A stretch of 64,000 bases of DNA from Alteromonas sp. KUL49 (lineage in GTDB: Bacteria; Pseudomonadota; Gammaproteobacteria; Enterobacterales; Alteromonadaceae): the NCBI RefSeq assembly GCF_006538345.1, contig NZ_BJKL01000001.1, positions 372,001-436,000 on the forward strand, written 5' to 3'. Made by a program: the position numbers and the translations under genes. The notes under the pieces were generated by a model. The model saw only the letters and a program-made list of their open reading frames with translations. It made no database searches and was not told where the DNA came from. Of this stretch, positions 36,644 to 46,002 are shown one piece after another. Within the stretch, counting starts at the first letter, position 1. The number at the start of each line of letters is the position of its first letter.

Positions 36644-37633
36644 ATGAGAAAAGCGCTTATCTTGTTTTCTGCGGTTTGCATCATCGCGTTATCAGGTTGT
36701 GTTTCAACACAACCAAATTATGGGCCTCAACAATTTTCGGGTGAGGGTTTAACCGCGGTTGTTGTCGCTTATGAGCCGGAAATGGAAGGGATTTTAGCCC
36801 GTATAGACTCGGATCCAGACGCTGCTATCCACACTACCCTTGAGTTTAAGGGAGTTAAGTATCGATTGGGTACTTACAATGACGAACCTATCGTTGTTTT
36901 TGCCACTGGAATGAGTATTGCCAACGCTGCGATGACTATGCAGATGGCTTTAGACTACTTCCCGGTAAAACAAGTGGTGTATATGGGAATAGCAGGTGCT
37001 ATCAACCCTGAGTGGCACCCTGGAGATGTTATCGTTCCAGCCCGCTGGTACTACCATGATGAAAGTGTGTACAGCAACGAAGACCCAAATAACCCTGGTT
37101 CGTACATCTTGCCTGATTACTATCAAACGTTTTTATCAGAACAAGAAGCTCGCAGAGCATTAGATCCTCATACACCTCACTATAAGCCGTTTAAATTTAT
37201 TCATCCTGATGAAGTGTTAATTATCAAATCTGGTATGGATAAGCCTGAAGATACTTCGTATTTTTCGGCGACAACTAGTTTATTGGAAGCGGCATCTAGA
37301 GCAATAAGCACCATGCCTACCCAGAGAGTGCTTGACGAGCGAGATGCCAAACTCTTCGTAGGAGGAAACGGAGTTACTGGGTCTGTGTTCCTAGATAATA
37401 GAGATTATCGTCAATGGACAAGAGATGTTTTTAACGCTGAAGTCACTGAAATGGAATCAGCTGCTATTGGTCAGGTATGCACAATCAACGAGGTTGATTG
37501 GGTCATAGTGCGTGCAATTAGTGACTTAGCGGGCGGGCAAGAAGGCGTCAATGTTGAAAATAAGTACGATAAAGAAGTATCGCGTATTGGCGCTGAAGTC
37601 TTGTTCGCTTTATTGGACGAACTCGCTAAGTAG
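36644..37633 (+). CDS. Nucleoside phosphorylase/nucleosidase-family lipoprotein
   Basis: A 329-residue protein. The lipoprotein signal ends LSGC (Cys19). The rest is the phosphorylase/MTAN fold: VVVAYEPEMEGIL, MGIAGAINPEWHPGDVIVPARW (the conserved glycine loop), VTEMESAAIGQVC (the nucleoside-binding Met-Glu-Ser) and VRAISDLAGG (the catalytic Asp strand). Characterised members cleave N-glycosidic bonds of purine nucleosides, methylthioadenosine or S-adenosylhomocysteine in the cytoplasm, so an envelope-anchored form suggests salvage of external nucleosides. AGGA nine bases before the ATG; a strong terminator follows directly, so it is transcribed alone, possibly under the divergent LysR. Confidence 0.82.
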   Translation: MRKALILFSAVCIIALSGCVSTQPNYGPQQFSGEGLTAVVVAYEPEMEGILARIDSDPDAAIHTTLEFKGVKYRLGTYNDEPIVVFATGMSIANAAMTMQMALDYFPVKQVVYMGIAGAINPEWHPGDVIVPARWYYHDESVYSNEDPNNPGSYILPDYYQTFLSEQEARRALDPHTPHYKPFKFIHPDEVLIIKSGMDKPEDTSYFSATTSLLEAASRAISTMPTQRVLDERDAKLFVGGNGVTGSVFLDNRDYRQWTRDVFNAEVTEMESAAIGQVCTINEVDWVIVRAISDLAGGQEGVNVENKYDKEVSRIGAEVLFALLDELAK

Positions 37634-37654
37634 TCGACATAAATAGCTTGAAAG

Positions 37655-37690
37655 AAAGACCAAGGTTTTCACTGTAACCTTGGTCTTTTT
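37655..37690 (+). terminator. Strong Rho-independent terminator after nucleosidase gene
   Basis: A perfect 13-bp stem AAAGACCAAGGTT/AACCTTGGTCTTT (37655-37667, 37676-37688) with an 8-base loop, followed by TTTTTGTTTTTT. A/T symmetry makes it usable in both directions. Confidence 0.92.
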
Positions 37691-37798
37691 GTTTTTTGGC
37701 ACAGTATTAACTTTTTTTGATTACTGCTTTCAGGGTCGAGTGTTAACAGTTTACTATAGCGCCGACTGACTATTAAAAGTGTGTAAAAGGAATCCTTT

Positions 37799-39886
37799 GT
37801 GAAGTTTGATGTTACTCCGTCTTCGTTCATCTTGATGCTGTGTTTTGTGGGTAGTTCAATGGTATCAGCTCAATCTATCGACGAAACAAACCTTGAATCT
37901 ATCGAAAATGTGGTAGTTACAACATCTCGGCTGAGTAATGACACTGCGCGTTTAAGAGATAATCTTGTACAAGTTGATGAGGAGACGATTCAATTCGTCG
38001 CACCCAGTCACACTCAAAGCTTGCTCAATTATGTCGCCGGTGCAGGTGTTCAACGGGGAAATGGTCAAGAATATTTGCCTGCGCTTCGCTCACCTGTGCT
38101 TACAGGGGCAAGCGCTTGTGGCGGGATTTTATCTGCTGAAGACGGTATACCTTTGAAAGCTGCTGGCTTGTGTAATATCAATGAGTTGTTCGAGGCCCAT
38201 AGTGAGATGGCAGAGCGTATTGAGGTTGTCAAAGGACCTGCGTCAGTTCTTTTTGGTGCTAATGCCATTCACGGTGTTATCAACGTTATTACACCTGATA
38301 CGACAGTTGATGGCGGTTTGCTAGGTATCGACTACGGCTCTTATGGATACCATAGAGCAAAGCTTCGCGCTGGAAAGGACTATGGCGATACTGGTGTAGG
38401 CATTAATACGAGCCTAACGCGAGATACCGGCTATCGCGACGGAGAAGGCGTTGATCAGCAAAAAGTTAATGTGCGCCATCGCTATTCTGGTAGTGACATG
38501 CTTGTTACAACCGGGTTGTCTTACACCAATCTGAATCAAGATACGGCTGGCTACATTACGGGAAAAGACAGTTACAAAGACAGACAAATTGCGCAGCAAA
38601 ATTTCGACCCACTAGCGTTTCGCGATGCGAGCAGTTTTCGCCTGTGGTCGCGACTTGAGTGGCAAGTATCTGACGATAAGTTTTTATCACTAACGCCCTA
38701 TATTCGCGATCAAGACATGACATTTAGAATGCATTTTTTACCGGGTACGCCGTTTGAAGAAAATTCACAATCGGGCGGTGGATTGCTCAGCCAATTTAGG
38801 GTCGAGATGAGTCACAATACTGTTTTTGATTGGGGGATCGATGCCGAGTATTCAAAAGGTAGCCTGCTACAGTATCAAGAGGGTGCTACGCTGGGCTCTG
38901 CTTTTCTGGTAGAGACTGTACCCTCTGGCAAACACTACGATTATGATGTTGATGTAAATATGATTGCGCCGTTTTTTGCCTTACAGTGGACCCAGGGACC
39001 ATGGCAGCTAGACTTGGGCGGGCGCTACGAGCGAATTACCTATGATTACACCAACAATATGCTCTCAGGACGAACAAGAGAGGACGGTACTGAGTGTGGA
39101 TTTGGTGGCTGTCGCTACTCTCGTCCAGAGAGTGGTAAAAATAGCTTTAATGCGTTTAGTCCAAAAATTTCATTAGGCTATATAACATCTGAAGGTACTC
39201 ATTGGTTTGCGCGGGTATCTAGGGGCTATCGAGCTCCGCAAGCAAGTGAACTCTATCGATTGCAGCGAGAGCAACAAGTGACAGAACTCGATACGGTCAC
39301 AGGCAACAACATCGAAATTGGAGTTGATGGTCGTTTATCAAATATTGATTACACATTAGCTATTTATCGACTGCTAAAGGAGAATGTGATTTATCGCGAT
39401 AGCGACTTTTTCAATATTAACGGCGGAGAAACCCTGCACAAGGGAGTCGAGTTATCCTTTGATTATCAGATTTCGGCGGATTGGCGGCTACAGTTTGCGG
39501 GTACGTTAGCCGAGCATACCTATCAGCACTCTCAAGTCTTGGGTGATACTGATATTCGGGGCAACGATATGGATACCGCGCCAAAAACTCAGTTTAATAC
39601 GCGACTGCAATACCAAGTGACAGCGAATAGCCATGCTGAGCTAGAGTGGCAGCACGTGTCTTCATATTATACCAATGCTGAAAATACAGCGCGTTACGAT
39701 GGACACGATTTGGTGCATTTGCGCTTAGCACACATGCTTGGCGATGATTGGATAGTTAATCTTCGTATAAACAATCTGTTAGATACTGATTATGCGGAGA
39801 GAGCTGATTATACTAATTTTACCGGCGACAGATATTTCCCGGGACGACCACGCAATTTTATGGCGAGTGTTACCTATAGGTATTAG
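37799..39886 (+). CDS. TonB-dependent receptor, small-ligand type
   Basis: A 695-residue outer-membrane receptor with a signal peptide. It starts with GTG at 37799, preceded by AAGGA. The TonB box/plug start is ENVVVTTSRLSNDTARLRDN, the plug includes ERIEVVKGPASVLFGANAIHGVINVITP, and the C-terminus (YFPGRPRNFMASVTYRY) is a final beta-strand. A Cys pair (SACGGIL...GLCN) in the plug and another in the barrel (ECGFGGCRY) suggest disulfides. The size and plug resemble vitamin B12 or siderophore/metal receptors more than the long carbohydrate receptors elsewhere in this window. A strong terminator separates it from the nucleosidase gene. Ligand unknown. Confidence 0.88.
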   Translation: MKFDVTPSSFILMLCFVGSSMVSAQSIDETNLESIENVVVTTSRLSNDTARLRDNLVQVDEETIQFVAPSHTQSLLNYVAGAGVQRGNGQEYLPALRSPVLTGASACGGILSAEDGIPLKAAGLCNINELFEAHSEMAERIEVVKGPASVLFGANAIHGVINVITPDTTVDGGLLGIDYGSYGYHRAKLRAGKDYGDTGVGINTSLTRDTGYRDGEGVDQQKVNVRHRYSGSDMLVTTGLSYTNLNQDTAGYITGKDSYKDRQIAQQNFDPLAFRDASSFRLWSRLEWQVSDDKFLSLTPYIRDQDMTFRMHFLPGTPFEENSQSGGGLLSQFRVEMSHNTVFDWGIDAEYSKGSLLQYQEGATLGSAFLVETVPSGKHYDYDVDVNMIAPFFALQWTQGPWQLDLGGRYERITYDYTNNMLSGRTREDGTECGFGGCRYSRPESGKNSFNAFSPKISLGYITSEGTHWFARVSRGYRAPQASELYRLQREQQVTELDTVTGNNIEIGVDGRLSNIDYTLAIYRLLKENVIYRDSDFFNINGGETLHKGVELSFDYQISADWRLQFAGTLAEHTYQHSQVLGDTDIRGNDMDTAPKTQFNTRLQYQVTANSHAELEWQHVSSYYTNAENTARYDGHDLVHLRLAHMLGDDWIVNLRINNLLDTDYAERADYTNFTGDRYFPGRPRNFMASVTYRY

Positions 39887-39992
39887 TCGTCATAAAATAG
39901 ACATAAGTTTGATTAAAAATACATAAGGTCTTAGCGAGAGGCGGTATATTGTGTCCTTTTCGCTATGCACCGGGTGTAAGAGTGTTCTTCTA

Positions 39993-40385
39993 ATGCAATT
40001 AAATCCTGATGATGTAGTCATGACCGCGATCAGAGCCCAGGGCGCGGGTGGTCAAAACGTCAATAAAGTGAGCTCTGCTGTACATCTCAGGTTCGATATA
40101 CCAGCGTCCTCGCTGCCAGAGTCGGTGAAAGCGCGGTTGCTCGCAACACGAGATAGCCGAATTACCAGTGGCGGTGTTTTTGTGCTAAAAGCGCAGCAAT
40201 ACAGAACGTTGGCGCTGAATAAAGAAGACGCGATGGAGCGACTGACTCGTTGGATAGAATCTTCAACTAAAGTAAACAAGACCCGACGCCCGACTCGCTT
40301 GAGTCGAGCAACGAAAGTACGTCGATCTGATGCTAAAAAGCGCCAAAGTGAGAGGAAATCGTTGAGGAAAAGAGTAGATATTTGA
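39993..40385 (+). CDS. arfB: ArfB-like peptidyl-tRNA hydrolase for ribosome rescue
   Basis: About 130 residues. The RF1-like catalytic domain has the GGQ loop in IRAQGAGGQNVNKVSSAVHL, the hallmark of class I release factor-type hydrolases, and the C-terminal tail is strongly basic (KVNKTRRPTRLSRATKVRR ... RKSLRKRVDI), which in ArfB enters the empty mRNA channel of stalled ribosomes. Release of the nascent chain from non-stop complexes follows. I prefer the ATG at 39993 because the protein then begins close to the ArfB norm; a GTG at 39951 with GAGG upstream would add 14 residues including two Cys. It stands alone. Confidence 0.88.
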   Translation: MQLNPDDVVMTAIRAQGAGGQNVNKVSSAVHLRFDIPASSLPESVKARLLATRDSRITSGGVFVLKAQQYRTLALNKEDAMERLTRWIESSTKVNKTRRPTRLSRATKVRRSDAKKRQSERKSLRKRVDI

Positions 40386-40499
40386 TGCCCTTTCGCCTAA
40401 AGTATAAATACTGCTAGAAAGATATTGACCATTCGGATGAAAATACATCGATATGGTGAAGTTTTTATCTTTTTACCAATAATCAGGGAAGCGAAAAAC

Positions 40500-40922
40500 A
40501 TGACTCGTTCAAATGCTATTCCTACGGTGTTGTTTATCGCTATTGCCATTTCTGTTGGGTTAAATCCACCAGAGGCAAACGAAGTTGTACCAAATTCAAG
40601 TGTGCAACAAACAAGTAATTCTTCAACGGACAGTGGAATTACTGATCTCGATAGTAATACTGTAGTCAATTCAACAACAATTTTTGCACCAATGACGTCG
40701 CACGGAAAATTCGTGGGCTTGTCTGCGCCTACAGAAAATGAAATGTCGTCTGAATTGGTCAGCGTACCCCACTTGGTACCACAAACAATATTTGGTGCGG
40801 AAAATGCGATAAGCGCAGAATTATTGCCGACGAGAACTTCAACTTCAGGAGTTGTGACGAGTGGAGATTTTACCCTCACCACCATTTACGGTGTGGGCGG
40901 TAATGTAATAGCTCAACCCTAG
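40500..40922 (+). CDS. Small secreted protein of unknown function
   Basis: I do not recognise this 140-residue product. The ATG at 40500 is preceded by AGGGAAG and gives a signal-peptide-like start, MTRSNAIPTVLFIAIAISVG; a longer in-frame start at 40425 lacks a good ribosome site. The mature part is low in charge and rich in Ser, Thr, Asn and Val, without Cys and without a recognisable domain, ending TTIYGVGGNVIAQP. It may be a periplasmic or surface peptide. It is not certain that it is expressed; there is no operon partner. Confidence 0.45.
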   Translation: MTRSNAIPTVLFIAIAISVGLNPPEANEVVPNSSVQQTSNSSTDSGITDLDSNTVVNSTTIFAPMTSHGKFVGLSAPTENEMSSELVSVPHLVPQTIFGAENAISAELLPTRTSTSGVVTSGDFTLTTIYGVGGNVIAQP

Positions 40923-40948
40923 TTTTGGGCAGATAAAAATTTCGCGCA

Positions 40949-40974
40949 AAAAAATGGGGGCTAACCTAGCCCCC
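40949..40974 (-). terminator. Hairpin with U-tract on the - strand
   Basis: An 8-bp stem GGGGGCTA/TAGCCCCC (40956-40963, 40967-40974) with a 3-base loop is preceded by AAAAAAAT, giving a U-tract on the - strand, although no - strand gene ends here. It probably also ends the small secreted protein transcript on the + strand. Confidence 0.5.
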
Positions 40975-41220
40975 GAATCAACCACAACATTACTTGGAAA
41001 ACACATTTACACACACTAAGGGAGTCACACACTTGTTGCCTTAGATGTGTATAAATATAAACCAATTTGAAAAAACTTCCGTCGTTTAAATAATAACCAG
41101 TTATATTTTTCATACCTAATAGATTGGAAATCTTCCTTTTCCATTGCTACGCCTACACTTTTCTATTTTCATGACTTAATAAGTTTACTCTAGGTACTCG
41201 ATATTAGTGTTGATAAATAT

Positions 41221-41244
41221 ATTAGTTTAATCTAATATTAGATT
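41221..41244. promoter_or_regulatory. Overlapping inverted repeats upstream of MMPL operon
   Basis: A perfect 16-base palindrome, AATCTAATATTAGATT (41229-41244), overlaps a second dyad with arms ATTAG and CTAAT (41221-41236). It ends 20 bases before the MMPL start codon, overlapping the likely leader. The form suits a TetR- or MarR-type repressor; no such gene is near. Confidence 0.5.
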
Positions 41245-41264
41245 TGTCTTATATGGGAGTGAGT

Positions 41265-43805
41265 ATGAACTTTTTGCAGAAAAAGCTACTTTGGCTAAGT
41301 ACCCAGCGTAGTCTGTGGGTTTATGGCTTACTGTTGGCAATTACCCTTCTCTCAGCAGTTCAGTTCGGTGCCATTGAAATTGATACCGATCCTGAAAATA
41401 TGCTGCCTAGTGATCACTCTGCACGAGTGCATCACAATCAAGTTAAGTCAGACTTTTCCATGCACGACGTTATAGTTGTCGGGGTAATAGCGGGCGATAG
41501 TGCACAAGGCGTTTATACCCCTGAGGTATTAAAAGCGATACATGAGGTAAGTCGTTATGCAATTGACCTACCGAGTGTCATTGCCCATGACCTCATGTCT
41601 TTTTCTACAGTAGACAATATTTCTCAGGGAGAAAATGGGGAACTCGTTTTTTCTTGGTTGATGCACTCTCCTCCATCGAACACTGATGATGCATCTGCTA
41701 TCTGGTCCGCAGTACAACGTCTACCCATGCTTTACAACACGCTTGCTGCTGAATCGGGCAAGGCGGCAGCAATATATATTCCCATTGAAGATAAAAATGA
41801 AAGTTACAGGATCGCAGAGTCAATTCGCGAATTTATTGCAGAGCGGTCATTGGTGGGGGAGTGGCACATTACTGGACTGCCTGTAGCCGAGGACCAATTC
41901 GGTGTGGAAATGTTTATTCAAATGGGCTTGGCAGCGCCTGCTGCGGGCATGATGATTTTCTTACTCTTGTATAGCTTCTTCAGAAACTGGACATTAGTGA
42001 TAGCCCCCATGGTGGTTGCCATGGCCACTGTCATAGTCACCATGGGAGCGCTGATTGGCTGTGGTTTCACGGTGCACATCATGTCATCAATGATTGCCAT
42101 TTTTCTTATGCCAATAGCCGTTGTAGATTCCGTTCACATATTGTCTGAGTTTACAGATAGATATAAGTCTGGTCAGAATGCCAGCGACACTATCACGGAA
42201 GTTGTTAAGCATCTTTTCACACCAATGTTTTATACGTCATTGACATCAGCTGCTGGTTTTTTCTCATTGATGTTGACACCTATTCCTCCAGTCCAGGTTT
42301 TTGGTGCATTTATTGGAAGTGGCATCCTTTTAGCGTTTCTTTTTACCTTACTGTTTGTTCCCGCGTATATTTCCCGCATGTCTGACTCATCCTTAGTTGC
42401 ACTGCAACAAGCAGTTCATACCAAGCCAAAAGGCACAATTCGCTTGATGCACCTTAGTATTGGCAAAATAAAACATGTGGCTTTAAATTATCGCAGTGTT
42501 GTTTTAGCTTTTTTCGCTCTGCTAACCTTGATTTCAGCATGGGGAATCACACACATTTCAATTAATGACAACCCAGTGCGATGGTTCAAATCAGATCATG
42601 AAATACGACGAGCAGACCACGCGCTAAATCAAGAGTTTGCAGGCACTTACAATGGTTATCTTGTGTTGGAAAGTACCCAACGAGGGCCAGAATTATCTAC
42701 CGTTTTTTCCCAGCTAACGCTCTCGGATGATCTGGCTGTATGGAAAAACAGTCTTATCCATTCGCTCTCTGGGGCACCTATGGAGGATAGACTGGACCTT
42801 GCGCTATCTGCTGTTGATGATGCCATTTTCGAAGCAAGTTCGAGCAGTGACCTATACGCATTAGAGCATGTATATAGCTCTCTAGAAGCAATACAGTCTA
42901 CTCAACTCGTTTTTCAGCAACCTGAAGTGATGAATCAAATAGATGCACTGCAAAGGTATTTGGATGGCACTTCATTGGTAGGCAAAAGTCAGTCAGTGAG
43001 TGACGTAGTAAAAGTAGTCAATCGAGAGCTTCGCTCGGGTGATGACCAAGATTATGTTATTCCCTCGACGCAAGCAGGGGTAGCACAGACGTTGATGCAA
43101 TTTCAGTCTTCACATCGCCCCCACGATTTATGGCATTTCGTGACGCCAGACTACAAAAAAGCATTGGTATGGTTACAGCTAACCAGTGGTGACAATCAAG
43201 ACATGACCCGCGTTATTGGATTAGTTGACGATTACTTCAAGATGTATCCGTTACCTGAAAACATAAGCTATTCGTGGGCAGGCAAGGCTTACCTGAACGT
43301 GGTGTGGCAGCAGAACATGGTAGAGGGCATGATGGAAAGCTTACTTAGCGCTTTTGTTATTGTTTTTATTATGATGGTCCTGTTGTTCCGCTCGGTGATT
43401 TACGGTGTGTTAGCTATGTTGCCACTGACCATTACCATTGTTTTTATTTACGGCATGATAGGTATTGTGGGCAAAGATTACGATATGCCTATAGCCGTAT
43501 TAAGTGCGCTAACATTGGGCTTATCCGTGGATTTTGCTATCCACTTTTTAGCTCGTGCAAAAGCGCTTCATCAAGTAACAAACAGTGTTAAAGCTACCTT
43601 AAATGCGCTGTTCGAAGAGCCGGCCAGTGCGATTTCCCGCAATGCTCTTGTGGTTGCTTTCGGATTTACTCCACTGCTTTTCGCGCCCTTAATGCCTTAC
43701 GTAACGGTAGGCATATTTTTGGCCAGTATCATGGCAATTTCCGCGTTAGTTACGTTACTTGTTTTACCAAGTCTACTGACTTTGCTTAAGTCTAGAGTAT
43801 TTTAG
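41265..43805 (+). CDS. MMPL/RND-family exporter
   Basis: About 846 residues, starting at the ATG 41265, which has GGGAG five bases upstream; an earlier ATG at 41244 lacks one. The layout is two homologous halves, each a transmembrane helix, a large periplasmic domain and a cluster of five helices (first cluster ~225-385, PVAEDQFGVEMFIQMGLAAP then MIFLLLYSFF; second ~690-846). IAVVDSVHILSEFTDRY and LGLSVDFAIHFLARAKAL are the matching helix-4 motifs, with the Asp residues used for proton coupling in this superfamily. Such proteins export lipids or other hydrophobic compounds. It heads a tight operon with an outer-membrane lipoprotein-sorting-like protein, a beta-barrel and a small membrane protein, which together could span the envelope. 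Confidence 0.9.
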   Translation: MNFLQKKLLWLSTQRSLWVYGLLLAITLLSAVQFGAIEIDTDPENMLPSDHSARVHHNQVKSDFSMHDVIVVGVIAGDSAQGVYTPEVLKAIHEVSRYAIDLPSVIAHDLMSFSTVDNISQGENGELVFSWLMHSPPSNTDDASAIWSAVQRLPMLYNTLAAESGKAAAIYIPIEDKNESYRIAESIREFIAERSLVGEWHITGLPVAEDQFGVEMFIQMGLAAPAAGMMIFLLLYSFFRNWTLVIAPMVVAMATVIVTMGALIGCGFTVHIMSSMIAIFLMPIAVVDSVHILSEFTDRYKSGQNASDTITEVVKHLFTPMFYTSLTSAAGFFSLMLTPIPPVQVFGAFIGSGILLAFLFTLLFVPAYISRMSDSSLVALQQAVHTKPKGTIRLMHLSIGKIKHVALNYRSVVLAFFALLTLISAWGITHISINDNPVRWFKSDHEIRRADHALNQEFAGTYNGYLVLESTQRGPELSTVFSQLTLSDDLAVWKNSLIHSLSGAPMEDRLDLALSAVDDAIFEASSSSDLYALEHVYSSLEAIQSTQLVFQQPEVMNQIDALQRYLDGTSLVGKSQSVSDVVKVVNRELRSGDDQDYVIPSTQAGVAQTLMQFQSSHRPHDLWHFVTPDYKKALVWLQLTSGDNQDMTRVIGLVDDYFKMYPLPENISYSWAGKAYLNVVWQQNMVEGMMESLLSAFVIVFIMMVLLFRSVIYGVLAMLPLTITIVFIYGMIGIVGKDYDMPIAVLSALTLGLSVDFAIHFLARAKALHQVTNSVKATLNALFEEPASAISRNALVVAFGFTPLLFAPLMPYVTVGIFLASIMAISALVTLLVLPSLLTLLKSRVF

Positions 43806-43814
43806 GAGCCCATC

Positions 43815-44639
43815 ATGAATAGATCGTTAAACGCACTAGTAGGTATTGGGTTAATGATGGTATCTACACTGTTGACTGCTTCACAATCCGAAGCAGGGCT
43901 GAGTGCGATAGATATTATCGAAAAAGCTGAACAAGCCGCTTACTATGCCGGAGATAATGGACGCTCTAAAGCACGCATGATGATTGTTGATAGCCAAGGG
44001 CGTAAACAAATGCGCCAGTTCACGATATTCAGACAAGATCGCACTGATGCTTCGGGACTCGAGTCTGGCGATCAAGATATGTTGGTATTCTTTTCACGCC
44101 CGTCTGAAGTCAAAGGCATGGTCTTTCGCGTAGAAAAGTACAGCGACTTAAACACTGACGACAATCGCTGGTTGTATCTTCCGGCGCTTGATTTGGTGAA
44201 GCGTATTGCTGCTGGTGACAAGCGAACATCATTTGTGGGCTCTCACTTTTTCTATGAAGACGTGTCTGGACGTTCTATTGAGGAAGACACATTTGCAATC
44301 GTAGAAGAGACCCCTACGCATTATGTCCTAAAAGCCGTACCAAAATACGTGCAAACGGTTGAGTTTGCTTACTATATTGTGAGTATCGATAAGCGTACTT
44401 TTGTTCCTACCACTATTGATTTCTTTAACGAGAATGACGCCAATTACCGACGTGTTGAGGCACTGGCGGTGGAAGCTATTCAAGGTTTTCACACAGTAGT
44501 TAGAAGTAAGGTGTCTGACCTTGTAACCGGTGGCTATACCTTGATGGAGTTTCGTGGCGTAGAGTACAACTTAACGCTTCCTAGCGATTTGTTTACTGAA
44601 CGTAGTTTGCGTGTGCCACCAAGAGCACTGTTAAACTGA
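43815..44639 (+). CDS. Outer membrane lipoprotein-sorting-like protein (LolA fold)
   Basis: A 274-residue periplasmic protein with signal peptide (MNRSLNALVGIGLMMVSTLLTA). The mature part matches the PF17131-type proteins: KARMMIVDSQGRKQMRQFTIF, DMLVFFSRPSEVKGMVFRV, DNRWLYLPALDLVKRIAAGD, SFVGSHFFYEDVSGR and GGYTLMEFRGVEYN. The fold is the half-open beta-sheet of LolA/LolB, which holds acyl chains, and the family is regularly encoded next to MMPL exporters. AGGAG stands before the ATG, nine bases after the exporter stop, and the stop overlaps the next start by one base. It probably carries the exporter's lipid-like cargo across the periplasm; the cargo is unknown. Confidence 0.88.
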   Translation: MNRSLNALVGIGLMMVSTLLTASQSEAGLSAIDIIEKAEQAAYYAGDNGRSKARMMIVDSQGRKQMRQFTIFRQDRTDASGLESGDQDMLVFFSRPSEVKGMVFRVEKYSDLNTDDNRWLYLPALDLVKRIAAGDKRTSFVGSHFFYEDVSGRSIEEDTFAIVEETPTHYVLKAVPKYVQTVEFAYYIVSIDKRTFVPTTIDFFNENDANYRRVEALAVEAIQGFHTVVRSKVSDLVTGGYTLMEFRGVEYNLTLPSDLFTERSLRVPPRALLN

Positions 44640-45988
44640 TGAATGCGTTACCCTTGCATCAAAAAACTGCCAAGCTAACAACTCTGCTTATTATGGTTGT
44701 TGTTGGTCTATTGGTGTTGCCCGCATACTCTCAAGAACAAGATATATGGCCAGATGATGAGTTTATCGCTTGGGATGATGAAACGCTTGAAGATGATCTT
44801 GGTTTCAGTGATGTGAGTGGTTTTCTCAGCGTGGATGCAGGTCTTCGTTTGCAAGACGACAGTGCTACCCCTACCAGAAAAACACTGCGAGACCTTCGCC
44901 TTCATCTAGAAACAGAATACCTTTTATCTGAGTCCTCATTTGTGTTTAAAGGGGATGTTTGGATTGATGGTGTACGCGAACAAACCCGAGCCCAGCTGCG
45001 AGAATTAGCATGGCAGGGGAGCCTATCTTCATTGGGTGAATGGGGGAGTTCATGGGATGCCAAGCTAGGCCAACAAGTGCTCACATGGGGCACAGGCGAC
45101 TATGTATTTTTGAACGACCTCTTCCCAAAGGACTATCAGTCGTTTTTTGCTGGAAGGGCAGATGCTTACCTCAAAGCGCCATCCTTGGCGGCAAAATTTT
45201 CTGGGTATTTTGATACTTTTAATATCGATCTGGTGCTTATGCCAGAGTTTGAACCCGATATCAGTATTACCGGCGATAGTTTTTCTTTCTACAGCCCACT
45301 GCTTGAGCAAAACATCGCGCCAGAACTTAGGGTGAAAGTATATAACAGGCCAGATGATGGAGAAGTGGCTATACGTCTACACAGGTCGTTAGGTAGTTAT
45401 GAAGTCGCCCTTTTTGGGTATCGAGGTTACACGAAACAACCCTTGGCAATGGACGACAATGGTGACCCAAGGTACGCGAGGCTCAATGTGTACGGTGCGA
45501 GTGTGTCTGCACCCGTGGGACGAGGATTGGGGAACATAGAATACGCCTACTATGACAGCCGAGAGGATGTTACCGGAGAGGACCCAATGGTTCCCAACAC
45601 ACATTCAAGAACGCTTATTGGCTATCAACAAGAGTTATCTATGAATGTTACCGGTGCGGTGCAGTGGTATGCCGAGTGGCAACATGATTACAGCGCATTG
45701 GTTGCCAATAGTCCGTTTCCAGAATATGAGCAAGAAAAAGTTCGCCATTGGGTCACTACGCGTGTGACTTGGCTAGGTATGCAACAACGCTGGCAAACCA
45801 ATGCTTTTGTCTTCTATTCGCCCACCGATTCAGATGGCTACGCTAAGTTTAGCGTGTCTTATTCACCCACCGATACCTGGCAGTTAGCTGTGGGTGGCAA
45901 TATGTTCTGGGGAGAAGAATCACATACATTCTTTTCCCAGTTTAAAGACGCCACCAATGCCTATGCGTCTTATCGTTATTATTTTTAA
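44639..45988 (+). CDS. Outer-membrane beta-barrel protein (DUF1302-like)
   Basis: A 449-residue protein with a signal peptide (ending LPAYSQ) and an acidic start of the mature protein. LGQQVLTWGTGDYVFLNDLFPKDYQSFF is the most characteristic segment, seen in the DUF1302/alginate-export-like barrels that accompany MMPL operons. Alternating polar/apolar strands and the C-terminal ...NAYASYRYYF, ending in Phe, indicate an outer-membrane barrel. Its ATG shares a base with the preceding stop (TGATG) and its stop shares a base with an ATG of the next gene, so translation is coupled. It is likely the outer-membrane end of the export route or the acceptor for the LolA-like carrier. Confidence 0.8.
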   Translation: MNALPLHQKTAKLTTLLIMVVVGLLVLPAYSQEQDIWPDDEFIAWDDETLEDDLGFSDVSGFLSVDAGLRLQDDSATPTRKTLRDLRLHLETEYLLSESSFVFKGDVWIDGVREQTRAQLRELAWQGSLSSLGEWGSSWDAKLGQQVLTWGTGDYVFLNDLFPKDYQSFFAGRADAYLKAPSLAAKFSGYFDTFNIDLVLMPEFEPDISITGDSFSFYSPLLEQNIAPELRVKVYNRPDDGEVAIRLHRSLGSYEVALFGYRGYTKQPLAMDDNGDPRYARLNVYGASVSAPVGRGLGNIEYAYYDSREDVTGEDPMVPNTHSRTLIGYQQELSMNVTGAVQWYAEWQHDYSALVANSPFPEYEQEKVRHWVTTRVTWLGMQQRWQTNAFVFYSPTDSDGYAKFSVSYSPTDTWQLAVGGNMFWGEESHTFFSQFKDATNAYASYRYYF

Positions 45989-46002
45989 TGGGAGTTGTCG
46001 TT

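Larger units (their letters stand above)
40923..41264. other. Intergenic region before the MMPL operon
   Basis: 342 AT-rich bases. It holds a hairpin at 40956-40974, then no recognisable gene, and close to the MMPL start the inverted repeats at 41221-41244. The operon promoter must lie here but no convincing -35/-10 pair could be chosen. Confidence 0.5.
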
